From positions 1 through 22,374 of the forward strand of contig CAYNLK010000080.1 of NCBI GenBank assembly GCA_964398055.1: a stretch of DNA of 22,374 bases, written 5' to 3'. Below the pieces are notes generated by a model, which saw nothing but the letters and a program-made list of their open reading frames with translations, ran no database searches and was not told the DNA's origin. Source of the stretch: CAYNLK01 sp964398055. Its GTDB lineage: Bacteria; Chloroflexota; Anaerolineae; 4572-78; J111. A program made the translations under genes and the position numbers. This document shows positions 11,874 to 19,575 of the stretch, piece after piece; position 1 is the stretch's first letter; every line of letters begins with the position of its first letter.

Positions 11874-14711
11874 TTAAACCGGCTGCGCAAACCAGCGCCG
11901 GATCAGCTCCACCTGAAAGCGGTAGCCGCCATCGCACGTTTCGATCAAATCTCGCTGCAATAGCAATTTCAGAGGGTGATCGAGCGCGCCCGGTTGCTCT
12001 ACTCGACAGGCCGCGGCCAGGGCCGCCGGGCTGGTCGCCGCCGCGGGTCCGAAGGAGGCCAGGGCGCGCAGCAGCGTCCGGCCGGTCGCGTCCACCTGAT
12101 TTTGGTCGATATCGGCGAAAAAGAAACTGCCGCTGTGCAAAGCGCGCCGTACCGCTGCTTCAACGTCGGCTACTGAAACCAGTTGGCGGCTGGCGATCTC
12201 CTGCTCGTTTTTGAGAGCCACCAGTTCGTAGCAGAGCAGTTGGAGCAGGGCCGGGTGGCCCCGGGTTAAGGCCAGCACCTCTTGGACGGCTTCGGGTTGG
12301 TAGCGCAGGCCAAAATTCTTGATCGGGTGTTCGATCAGTTGCACAGCTTCAGTCTGAGCCAGATAACCAATTTTGATCACCTGAACGTTGATCAGATAAC
12401 CGGCCCAGCGTTGGAACTCCTCGAGCGGGTGGGAACTGGCCAACAGCACGCTAAAGCGAGTGCGATGCTGGATCATATGGCGCAACGTGCTCAAGATATC
12501 CATTTCGTCAAAGCGCCCTTTGACCAGTCCCGTTGCCACCATCTCAAATTCATCCAGGGCCAGCAGGGCGGTTTTGTAACCCTCACTCCCCAGCGTCTCT
12601 TCCAAATCATCCAGCCATTCGTTGAAGCAGGTGAAGGGATTGCCGGCCAGGGCCGGGCGGCTCAGCGGCGGTAAACTGAGCTGGCGCTGCCGTTCAGCCG
12701 ACTTTTTGATCTCGGCAGCCAGGTTATAAAGAAAATCGGGGTAGTCGCCGGCCAGGGCTATCCGCTGGCCATCGACAAAGAGCGGCGCAATGGTGCGGGG
12801 TAACAGCCGGCCCAGATTGTGCAGCAGGGAGGTTTTGCCCATGCGCCGCTGGCCGTAGAGCAGCAGCGGCGGCCGGCGCTGGTCCAAAAGGAGCTGCTCG
12901 ATCCGGGCCACGATATCGGCGCGCCCGACAAAGATTTCTTGTTGCCGGGTTAGAGGGACGCCCACCACGTAGGGGTTGTCGATCTCCCGGCTTTGGTCGA
13001 TGGCCCCGGCCAGTTGGCGGCTGTGAGCTTCGACAAGCTGCTGCCAGTGATGGGCAATCGGATAGAAGCGGGCTGCGTTTGGGCTATTGCTGAGGGTCAA
13101 TTCGCGGATCAGGCCGGTCAAGCGGTCATCGACGACTTTGAGCGCCAGCCGTTGGTGGTAAACGGTGGTCTGGTTGAGCGCAGCCTCGATATCCTGGCTG
13201 AGGTGGTTGAACTGGCGCAGGAGGACGCTGGCCGGGCCGTCTAGCTCGCCGGGGGTCAGCTCACGGTGGGCCGAGCCGAGGGCGGCAATCTCTTGATAGT
13301 GCTCCAAGCGCCGCGCCTCCAGCTCGAGCTGCACGGCCTGCACCGCCCAGCGCTGCCGGCCCGAGCGCAAATATTCCAGCGCCGCCTGGCCCGCCTGAGG
13401 GTGACGGTCCAGCGCCAGCAGCAGGTAGTCATCCAGGCCGCTCCAGGGCAGGCGCTGAAATTCGTCCCAAAAGGCGGCGTGAAAGCGGAGTAAGGGGGAG
13501 CGGAAGCCAGTTTGCCGTTTGTCCCACTGGTATAAGCTCAGATTCCAGGCGGCCAGCAGCGGATACAGCAGCAGCGGCAGCCACCAGCTCAGGGTTAGTC
13601 CTACGGTGATGCCGGCAAAGCCGAGCGGCAGCGCCGGCCCCAGCGGCGCCTCATTTCGAAAAATGTGCCGGCCCCAGCTCCCCAGCGCGCCGGCCCAGGC
13701 CCCGGCCCAGGCCCCGCCAATATGTTCGGCCAGCACGTAGGGCAGCACCACCGTCACCCCAAACGAGGTACCAAAGAGCAGGCCGCTGGCCAGGCCAATC
13801 GCCAGGCCGCTGTCCACCAGGAAACCGCTCCGGTTCAGAAATTGCGTTTCGATCCCGGTTACGGCCAGCCCGTAGACCAGCGCCGCGCCGATCCCCCCGG
13901 CCAGGCCAACGGCCACGCCTCGCCGCCAGCCGAGGGCCAGCCCAAACGACCCGCCGACGACGATAGTGCGGGCCAGCCAATAAGCAGTGTTCTCGGTTAC
14001 GCCAACAATCAAACCGGCCAGTGTGGTCAAACCCAGTTGCACCAGGGTCGCCACGCCGACCCCGATCAGCAGGCCGATAACGATGCTCCCAACTTGCGTC
14101 CATAAGCTTGAGTTTACTTTAGTCCGGTAGGCAACCGGCTCGGTCGATCGCCCGCTCCCCGGCTGAGACGCCACCATAGCAGTCACACTGCCCACGGCGC
14201 CAATCGCCACGCTCATAGCCGTGGGCACGGCAATGCTTTCCACGTAGCCGCTGGTGATGCTGGCCGCCAGCCCAAAGGCCAGCCCAACAGTTACCCCACC
14301 GGCAATGCCGGCCGCCACGCTCACCACCGCGCCGATCATCAGGGCGAGGGCCAGATTGATGGCCAGGATAAAGGTGAGGGTGGTGACCATAGCCTGATCG
14401 AGGGGCGCGCCCTGCCGCCATAAGATCAAGCCGACCGGCAAGGTGCTCAGCAACGGCAAGATAAAGTAGCCCTGAATTAAGGTGCGCCGCAGATGAGGGC
14501 TAAGCTGCCGAGCGCGGCTTAGATCGGTCAGGGTGAAGTCGGCCCGCAGGCCAGGCTCAAGCCAGTTGACGTGGTTGCGCCAGGCCGAAGGGTGGTAGAA
14601 CAACCAGACCAATAGCTGCAAACTCCCCACCAGTAGATTAGGGTGCAGCCGGGGCGCATCGGTGTAGCCAATGATATTTGAGTCTTTTGAACTGTAATTA
14701 CTCAGCCTCAT
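11874..14711 (-). CDS. Large membrane protein fused to an AAA/STAND-like P-loop ATPase
   Basis: With the ATG at 14711 the protein has 945 residues. A start at TTG 14777 would translate a dispersed repeat. There is no good Shine-Dalgarno, so the start is uncertain. After LHPNLLVGSLQLLVWLFYHP (about 22-41), residues about 79-393 form many Gly/Ala-rich membrane helices, several resembling one another (GLAxGLxxG), which suggests internal repeats. Residues about 440-575 are helical and soluble. The ATPase follows: VGVPLT...EIFVGR (about 583-597), Walker A GQRRMGKTS (620-628), Walker B ALLALDEFE (715-723), a sensor-like VLLASSHP (about 755) and a winged-helix-like C-terminus (about 870-945). It resembles ATPases of signalling or defence STAND proteins. 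The neighbouring gene encodes another ATPase. Confidence 0.82.
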   Translation of the reverse strand: MRLSNYSSKDSNIIGYTDAPRLHPNLLVGSLQLLVWLFYHPSAWRNHVNWLEPGLRADFTLTDLSRARQLSPHLRRTLIQGYFILPLLSTLPVGLILWRQGAPLDQAMVTTLTFILAINLALALMIGAVVSVAAGIAGGVTVGLAFGLAASITSGYVESIAVPTAMSVAIGAVGSVTAMVASQPGSGRSTEPVAYRTKVNSSLWTQVGSIVIGLLIGVGVATLVQLGLTTLAGLIVGVTENTAYWLARTIVVGGSFGLALGWRRGVAVGLAGGIGAALVYGLAVTGIETQFLNRSGFLVDSGLAIGLASGLLFGTSFGVTVVLPYVLAEHIGGAWAGAWAGALGSWGRHIFRNEAPLGPALPLGFAGITVGLTLSWWLPLLLYPLLAAWNLSLYQWDKRQTGFRSPLLRFHAAFWDEFQRLPWSGLDDYLLLALDRHPQAGQAALEYLRSGRQRWAVQAVQLELEARRLEHYQEIAALGSAHRELTPGELDGPASVLLRQFNHLSQDIEAALNQTTVYHQRLALKVVDDRLTGLIRELTLSNSPNAARFYPIAHHWQQLVEAHSRQLAGAIDQSREIDNPYVVGVPLTRQQEIFVGRADIVARIEQLLLDQRRPPLLLYGQRRMGKTSLLHNLGRLLPRTIAPLFVDGQRIALAGDYPDFLYNLAAEIKKSAERQRQLSLPPLSRPALAGNPFTCFNEWLDDLEETLGSEGYKTALLALDEFEMVATGLVKGRFDEMDILSTLRHMIQHRTRFSVLLASSHPLEEFQRWAGYLINVQVIKIGYLAQTEAVQLIEHPIKNFGLRYQPEAVQEVLALTRGHPALLQLLCYELVALKNEQEIASRQLVSVADVEAAVRRALHSGSFFFADIDQNQVDATGRTLLRALASFGPAAATSPAALAAACRVEQPGALDHPLKLLLQRDLIETCDGGYRFQVELIRRWFAQPV

Positions 14712-14760
14712 GTCATTTCGAGACCGTAGGTCGAGAAATCCCTGCGGGGCGATAATGCTT
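14712..14760 (-). repeat. Short dispersed palindromic repeat
   Basis: On the plus strand GTCATTTCGAGACC is followed by GGTCGAGAAATCCC, an imperfect inverted repeat around GTA. This is the style of a common dispersed repeat (TCATTTCGAG...CGAGAAATCCC) and resembles the 3905-3987 region. It supplies the sequence just before the likely start of the large ATPase gene. Confidence 0.55.
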
Positions 14761-14783
14761 AGAGCAGTGGTTGGCAAAAATTC

Positions 14784-14907
14784 AAGTTAGCACAAGGCTG
14801 AAGCCGTCGTGCTGAAAGAACAAAGTCCTACGGGCTAAAATAGGGCGCTTCGGCGTCCTCATTGCCCTGCGGGTTGCCCTCTCAGCCTGATGCTTTAGCG
14901 TCAGGCT
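14784..14907 (-). repeat. REP-like triple-hairpin element, copy 2 (inverted)
   Basis: Read on the minus strand this matches 1743-1865, sharing CAACCCGCAGGGCAATGAGG, CCTATTTTAGCCC, TTTCAGCACGA and GTGCTAACTT. The outer hairpins are at 14884-14907 (GCCTGA...TCAGGC) and 14789-14813 (AGCAC...GTGCT). The first stem differs in sequence from copy 1 but still pairs, so structure rather than sequence has been kept. It lies between the two ATPase genes. Confidence 0.75.
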
Positions 14908-14954
14908 ACAGCGACCGTACATTAGCTCGTTGAAATCCATTATGAGCCTTAGTT

Positions 14955-16193
14955 TTACCCGTCCAACAAATAGCTAAAAGGCCCGATCCGGCGCAAGCCC
15001 TCTTCCCGCCAGGCCGCGCCGGAGCGACCTTCGCTCAAAGCGGTCAGGCAGGCATCGGCCAGAATTTGCAGCAGCGCCGGCCAGCGCCCGCTGTGGGCCA
15101 GCATCCAGTCGATGTCGGCCGGGGCAAATGGCCGGGGCGAGTTGGCTAACAATTCCCGGGCTTCGGCGTCGCTCAGCGGGCCCAGGGTGATGGTATGGCC
15201 GAAGATATTGAAAAAAGGCGACGGTTTGCCGTGCTCGTGGGCCAGCAGGGCCGGAACCTGATGGGCCGTTAGCACAAAGGCCAGCCGGCCGGCGATGTAG
15301 TTGCTGCCCAGCGAGCGCAGACTCCACCAGAACTGCTGATCCAGCTCGGGTGAGGCCAGGCCGGCCCCGATCTCATCCATCAAGATGATCGTTGGCCGGC
15401 GCAGTTGTTCGCTGACCAGGTCCATAAAGTCGTTCAAGTGGCACGGTTCCGGGGCCGGTATCTTCAGGCTGGCCAACAGGTAACGCAAGAGTCGCTCCTT
15501 GTCTCCCATGCGCGCATCCTGAAAATCGACCAGGATCCATTGGTAAAGTTCTGGTTGGGGCAGCCAATCGTGTCGCTGGCCGGGCCGCAGCCGGGCCGGG
15601 TCGGCGGTGGTGATGCCGGCCAGGTAATGCAACAGTGACGTTTTGCCGGCGCGCGGCCGGCCAATGATAGCCACATTTTGCAGCGGCAGGCGGCGCCACA
15701 ACCCAAAGATGCGGCTGAGTTCCTGGGTGCGGCCAAAGAATTGGCGCGGCTGTGTGACCGGCGGGCCGACAATGAAAGGCGCCAATTCCTCAGGCAGCTT
15801 TGAAGCAGGGGCAGCCGTTGCCTCCGCCACGACCTTGAGCGCCGGCCGTGACGCATCGGCCGGGGAAAGCGGGAACAGGTCAGCCACCAGGCCGGCGGGA
15901 TTGGGATGGCCCGCGGCGGCCAGGAATTGCTTCAACTCGGCCTCATTCAACCTGCCCCGGCTGACCAGCTCCCCGGCTAATTTCTCCACGTCGTCCAGCC
16001 TGGCCGGAATATTGCCCTTGCGCCAATATTCAATACAAGAACCACCTTCTCTGCCCAAGGTGTAGCCTAACTCGTCCTGAATCAGGCTGATAGTTTTTTT
16101 GATGGTTTTTGACTCAGCAATCCGTATCTTGTAAACTGCCTCAGTCAAAAGTTGCCCAAATTTTTGCGGCGACCCGGCCATTGTAACACTCAT
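14955..16193 (-). CDS. P-loop ATPase with conserved N-terminal helical domain, signalling type
   Basis: The 412-residue protein begins with a domain (about residues 10-98) reading TEAVYKIRIAESKTIKKTIS, DELGYTLGREGGSCIEYWRK and FLAAAGHPNP. I have seen this N-terminal region on STAND and tetratricopeptide signalling proteins of Chloroflexota; it resembles an HTH-like adaptor. A linker leads to QFFGR (151-155), Walker A GRPRAGKTS (178-186) and Walker B TIILMDEI (268-275), then AFVLTAHQ (305-312) as a possible sensor. The C-terminus is helical, with no repeat sensor domain. Two ATGs four codons apart could serve; GGAGG lies only two bases before the first. It precedes the membrane ATPase gene on the same strand, separated by a REP-like element. 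Confidence 0.82.
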   Translation of the reverse strand: MSVTMAGSPQKFGQLLTEAVYKIRIAESKTIKKTISLIQDELGYTLGREGGSCIEYWRKGNIPARLDDVEKLAGELVSRGRLNEAELKQFLAAAGHPNPAGLVADLFPLSPADASRPALKVVAEATAAPASKLPEELAPFIVGPPVTQPRQFFGRTQELSRIFGLWRRLPLQNVAIIGRPRAGKTSLLHYLAGITTADPARLRPGQRHDWLPQPELYQWILVDFQDARMGDKERLLRYLLASLKIPAPEPCHLNDFMDLVSEQLRRPTIILMDEIGAGLASPELDQQFWWSLRSLGSNYIAGRLAFVLTAHQVPALLAHEHGKPSPFFNIFGHTITLGPLSDAEARELLANSPRPFAPADIDWMLAHSGRWPALLQILADACLTALSEGRSGAAWREEGLRRIGPFSYLLDG

Positions 16194-16196
16194 TTC

Positions 16197-16212
16197 CTCC
16201 GAATTGTCGGAG
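16197..16212 (-). promoter_or_regulatory. Hairpin over the ribosome-binding site of the ATPase gene
   Basis: CTCCGA (16197-16202) and TCGGAG (16207-16212) form a 6-bp stem with a 4-base loop. On the transcript the GGAG of the Shine-Dalgarno lies within this stem, so it could limit translation. The right arm belongs to a GACTCCGA octamer (16207-16214, inverted). Confidence 0.4.
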
Positions 16213-16218
16213 TCAAGA

Positions 16219-16243
16219 TTGGCAGGCAGTTATTGCCTCCCAA
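16219..16243. promoter_or_regulatory. Inverted repeat in the divergent promoter region
   Basis: TTGGCAGGC (16219-16227) and GCCTCCCAA (16235-16243) are inverted copies with one mismatch and a 7-base centre. They sit midway between the divergent ATPase and lipoprotein genes, a typical place for an operator controlling both. No convincing -10 could be assigned on either side. Confidence 0.35.
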
Positions 16244-16285
16244 ATCATACAACGGCTGGCCCAATTTTTCAATATGGAGAGTGCA

Positions 16286-17335
16286 ATGACCAAAGAACGC
16301 TTTGTTGCTTTTATGTTGGCCTTTTCGGCTATTGTGGTTCTGTTCGTACCGGCCTGTAGTTATACCTGGCCGACCCCGCCGGCCAGGCCGGCCGGTGAAG
16401 ATCAGGCAACTTCGCCGGCGTCGACAGCCATCAGTGGAACCGTCACCGCGGTGACCGACTTGGTAATTACCGCCACCACTACAGTTACCACTGAAACGGC
16501 TGTTAGCGCGGCCGAACCCACAGCGACGGTGGCAGTAACGCCAACCTTAACCTCCACCGGGGTTATTACCCCTACCCCGCCATCGACCGGCGAACCGGCT
16601 GTTCTAACCGGGACTGTCGCCGCCAGGACTGTCGCCGCCAATCCGGCGTCGCGGCCTTTCACGGCTACCGTCGGTTTGGACACCTTCTCAGCCTACCGGC
16701 TGGATTTTTCGTCTCAATTCGAGGGTACCCGCCAGGGCCGGCCGACTTCGGGCGACCTGAGCGGATTTCTGGAAGTCGCCAGGAATCCGGCGGCCCAACA
16801 TCTGCGGGTCGAGATGAGGGGGGACTCCTTCAAAACGCTGGCCCCGCTGGGCGTGTTGGAGATCATCGACGTTGGCGGCACGTTTTATGTAAAAAGTCCC
16901 CAGGATGGTCAATGGTTGGGGATTCCTGCCTTTTTTGTCAGAACGATGCTGCCCGGTGGGATGTACAGCCCGGAGGATAGTATCGATTTGCCGCCGACAG
17001 CCGTTCCGCCTGCGGATGCCGGCGCCGAACTTGTCAACGGCGTGTTGACGCGGCGTTTCACCTTTGGCCTGGCCGATCTGGGCGGGCAGGCTGCCAATTA
17101 TGAAGAGGCCGAAGGCGCCATTTGGGTGGCCGTAGAGGGCAATTACGTGGTCAAATATGAGGCCATGCTAACCGGCCAACATCGTAACCTGACGGCCGGC
17201 AATATCACCTTGCTGGATGAAGGGACTATTGCGATGAAGTATGAGCTGTCTGAGGTCAACGGTAACTTGGTGATCTCTCCCCCGGCCGGCCCGGTTAGTT
17301 TTGACCTGACCAAATTACTACAGCTCTTAAGGTAG
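16286..17335 (+). CDS. Lipoprotein with LolA/LprG-like beta-rich domain, function unknown
   Basis: The ATG at 16286 is chosen because GGAGAG lies six bases upstream; the ATG at 16274 lies before that site. The 349-residue product starts MTKERFVAFMLAFSAIVV and has a lipobox-like VPAC with Cys24, so it is probably a lipoprotein. A Thr/Ala/Pro-rich linker runs to about residue 125. The remaining ~220 residues alternate short beta-like stretches (YRLDFSSQFEGTRQG, LRVEMRGDSF, GTFYVKSPQDGQWLGIP, AIWVAVEGNYVVKYEAMLTG). Such patterns occur in LolA/LprG/LppX-like lipid-carrier folds; this is only an impression. It is transcribed alone, divergent from the ATPase pair, and ends at a strong terminator. 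Confidence 0.75.
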   Translation: MTKERFVAFMLAFSAIVVLFVPACSYTWPTPPARPAGEDQATSPASTAISGTVTAVTDLVITATTTVTTETAVSAAEPTATVAVTPTLTSTGVITPTPPSTGEPAVLTGTVAARTVAANPASRPFTATVGLDTFSAYRLDFSSQFEGTRQGRPTSGDLSGFLEVARNPAAQHLRVEMRGDSFKTLAPLGVLEIIDVGGTFYVKSPQDGQWLGIPAFFVRTMLPGGMYSPEDSIDLPPTAVPPADAGAELVNGVLTRRFTFGLADLGGQAANYEEAEGAIWVAVEGNYVVKYEAMLTGQHRNLTAGNITLLDEGTIAMKYELSEVNGNLVISPPAGPVSFDLTKLLQLLR

Positions 17336-17343
17336 GCTCGGTA

Positions 17344-17450
17344 GATCCAAATTCACCGTATCCCTACACCTGCATCCGAAGGACGCCGCAGGTGCAAGTG
17401 TGCCCGTCCGCAGAGGCATAGGGATGCCTCTGCTACCAGAAAATTGGATC
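17344..17450. repeat. Nested palindromic element, MITE-like
   Basis: The outer arms GATCCAAATT (17344-17353) and AAATTGGATC (17441-17450) are inverted with one mismatch. Inside are a 7-bp hairpin (CACCTGC/GCAGGTG, about 17368-17396) and a perfect 10-bp hairpin with a 4-base loop (GCAGAGGCAT, AGGG, ATGCCTCTGC, 17410-17433). The element fills the space between the lipoprotein stop and its terminator. It looks like a small mobile palindromic repeat. Confidence 0.55.
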
Positions 17451-17480
17451 CACTGAGGCTGTTGAGACAATTCAAATTGC

Positions 17481-17516
17481 AGCAGGGGCGATCGGATGGT
17501 TGCCCCTGCTTTTTTC
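17481..17516 (+). terminator. Intrinsic terminator after the lipoprotein gene
   Basis: AGCAGGGGC (17481-17489) pairs perfectly with GCCCCTGCT (17502-17510), followed by TTTTTT to 17515. It ends the rightward transcript just before the 3' end of the converging Hedgehog-like gene at 17521. A weaker T-rich run on the other side might let it act in both directions. Confidence 0.85.
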
Positions 17517-17520
17517 TGGC

Positions 17521-18285
17521 TTAATTGCCGCATTGGGTACACAGGCTGACCGCGTTGATCGAGGCGTGGCAATGCGTGCCTTCGTGCAGCACCCAATCAA
17601 AACCGGCGCAGTGGGCCAGGGCGCACAGGCGACCATATTGGCTGCGGTCAATTGGACTCAAGGTCAGGTCGATGGCCCGGCCCTCATAGTGGAGCGAGTA
17701 AGCCTGGGTCGGGTCGGTTTGGGGTGGGTCGTGGTCGAGCTGCGAGTCATAGGCATCGGTGACGCGGAGCTGCACGGTCGTTCCCCACTCGATTTGCACC
17801 AACCGGTTGAGGCGGGCCAGCGGCGCGATCAGGGCCGGGTGCATGAGGATATCTTCCTCATCGAAGGGGGGCGACTCTTCCTGCTTGTAAACAATCGAGG
17901 GGTCTACCAGGCCGACCAGCCGTTCGTAGGCGCAGGAACCCCGCTCGATCCGGCAGGCCATCCGGCCCGAAACGGCCGGCTCGGTTTGGCTGTAGCTGCC
18001 GCTGGCCGAGATAAATTGCCCTTGCCTCAAATCTGGCAGCGGGCAGGGCTGTTGCACCGGAATGGCCAGGACGACCGGGGTCGGCAGCGAGGTATTGCCA
18101 GGGTTCGGCCGGGAAGCGACGATTGGCTGGGGTGCAGAGATTGTCGCTGTTGGCAGGGCTTTGGCCGGTGGCGACAGGTCAAGGTGAATGTTGGCGCAGG
18201 CCGTCAGGGTTAGAATCAGCCAGAACCAATAAACCAGCCGCTTGCTCCTGGCGATGGACGGTGCCTGGCCCGGCTCAATCGGCAT
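17521..18285 (-). CDS. Lipoprotein with Hedgehog N-terminal-like (Hh/DD-peptidase) domain
   Basis: The 254-residue protein has an N-terminal signal with lipobox LTAC (Cys30), so it is an anchored lipoprotein. A Pro/Ser-rich linker follows. Residues about 120-245 resemble the animal Hedgehog signalling domain: [10 protein letters not shown] (Hh NPDIIFKDEE), LRVTDAYD (LRVTEGWDED), [20 protein letters not shown] ([20 protein letters not shown]), [16 protein letters not shown] (YGMLARLAVEAGFDWV) and HCHASI (HIHCSV). The zinc ligands His199, Asp206 and His240, and the catalytic-type Glu235 and His238, are all present; one residue is missing between Glu235 and His238. The acidic calcium-site residues also look retained. 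Bacterial members are thought to be peptidoglycan DD-carboxypeptidase relatives, so wall trimming is the likeliest role (inference). No autoprocessing (Hint) domain follows. It is last in a four-gene operon and overlaps the previous gene by 11 bases. Confidence 0.88.
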   Translation of the reverse strand: [254 protein letters not shown]

Positions 18286-19567
18286 AATAACTGGCGACTC
18301 CCGCCGCGCTGGTGGTCTCCCAAACTTTACCCGGCTGCCAGGGGAACCATTTTTGACCGTTATGACTGCTGCTCAAGCTGAAGCGTCCACTGGCAATTTG
18401 ACCCTGGCCTGAGGTGTCGTAAACATAAACCGCGCCCTGCTCCGGCTGACCGGCATGGGCGGTGACCAGCAGCCGGCCATCCTGGGTCCAGCGGGGCAGG
18501 TCTAGCCCGGCGCTGGACGGCGGCTCCAGGTAGGTGATCTGGCCATCGCCCAGCCGCACCAGCCCGACCCGCCGGCAATACTGGCAGCCGTTGATCTGGT
18601 TGGCCACAAAAGCGAGGTAACGACCGTCCGGGGACCAAACTACCCCGCCGGCCAGGTCGTAACGGCCGTCGTCTTCCAGCAAAAGTCGCTTGGTTGCGCC
18701 GTCGGGGGTAACGGTATAAAGGCTGATCCGCTCGGTGATGGCAATCTGGTCGCCGTGGGGGGCAAAGCTTTCGCTGACGGTCGGCAGCAGCAGCCGCCGG
18801 ATGAGCTGCTTGTAACCCAGCGTATCCTGCACAAAGCGGCGAGCCTCATTGGGCACAGCGGTAGGGGTACCGGGCGGCGCCAGCGAGATCGGGCCAGGCT
18901 CGGGGCCGGTTTCGGGCAGGGTTACCGGAAAAGTAGCCATCGAGCCGGACTCCGGCCCGGCCAGAACTGCGGGCGGTTGAATCGACTGGACCGCGGGCTG
19001 AACCAGCAGCGCCGGGATGCTGACCACCGGCAGGTTGTCATCGGCGTAGGTTGCCGCGACCACCATAGCCGAGACCCAGGCCACCCCGCCGCCCGGCGTG
19101 GCCACCAGCCACCAGGAGGAGTCGTTATTGCGCCCGACGATGGGTAAGCTTTCACCCAGGGCCAGCCGGCCAATACGATTGTAGTCGACGCCGGGGCCGC
19201 TGCGCAAATTGATACCGCTCTGGCTGGCCGTAGCCATAGGAGTCGGCGGGGTTGGGGTTGGCGTGGGGGTTGGGGGGGCGACCGTCGGTACATTTTGGCG
19301 CAGGTATTTCAGCCGGGCCAGCAGGACATCCATTTCCTGGCGCAGCAACTCAACCTCTGCGGGCGCAACCATAGCTTCGCCAGCAGGCGTTGCCTGCGCT
19401 TGGGCAACGGTTTGATTCAGGCTGAGGCTCAAGGCGCTGGAGAAGCCGCAGATGGCGCAGGCCAACAGGGTAACCAGTAAGCCGCCAAAGGTCAAAACCA
19501 GGCCAAGCTGGGCGCCACAACCGCCAACAAACAACTTTCCGGTGCTGCTTCGCCAAATAGGGTGCAT
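18275..19567 (-). CDS. Membrane-anchored SH3-type and beta-propeller (PD40-like) protein, paralogue 1
   Basis: The 430-residue protein starts WRSSTGKLFVGGCGAQLGL, has a membrane helix at about 22-45 (with Cys37 and Cys40), a short coiled coil (about 70-92) and a Pro/Thr repeat linker (98-110). A bacterial SH3-type domain follows at about 116-172 (GINLRSGPGVDYNRIGRLAL...SWWLVATPGGGVAWVSA), the kind that binds wall peptides. Residues about 240-430 contain WSPDGRYLAFVAN (311-323) and RWTQDGRLLV (359-368), TolB/WD40-like propeller blades, and a CQYC pair. It is about 9 bases after its paralogue, which has the same domain order and the same N-terminal motif at the same positions. The product should sit outside the membrane. 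The end overlaps the Hedgehog-like gene. Confidence 0.85.
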   Translation of the reverse strand: MHPIWRSSTGKLFVGGCGAQLGLVLTFGGLLVTLLACAICGFSSALSLSLNQTVAQAQATPAGEAMVAPAEVELLRQEMDVLLARLKYLRQNVPTVAPPTPTPTPTPPTPMATASQSGINLRSGPGVDYNRIGRLALGESLPIVGRNNDSSWWLVATPGGGVAWVSAMVVAATYADDNLPVVSIPALLVQPAVQSIQPPAVLAGPESGSMATFPVTLPETGPEPGPISLAPPGTPTAVPNEARRFVQDTLGYKQLIRRLLLPTVSESFAPHGDQIAITERISLYTVTPDGATKRLLLEDDGRYDLAGGVVWSPDGRYLAFVANQINGCQYCRRVGLVRLGDGQITYLEPPSSAGLDLPRWTQDGRLLVTAHAGQPEQGAVYVYDTSGQGQIASGRFSLSSSHNGQKWFPWQPGKVWETTSAAGVASYYAD

Positions 19568-19575
19568 ACTTGCCT

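Noticed and set aside
14712..14777. Longer start (TTG at 14777) for the large membrane ATPase
   Set aside because: The extra 22 codons are encoded by a dispersed repeat and no ribosome site precedes the TTG.
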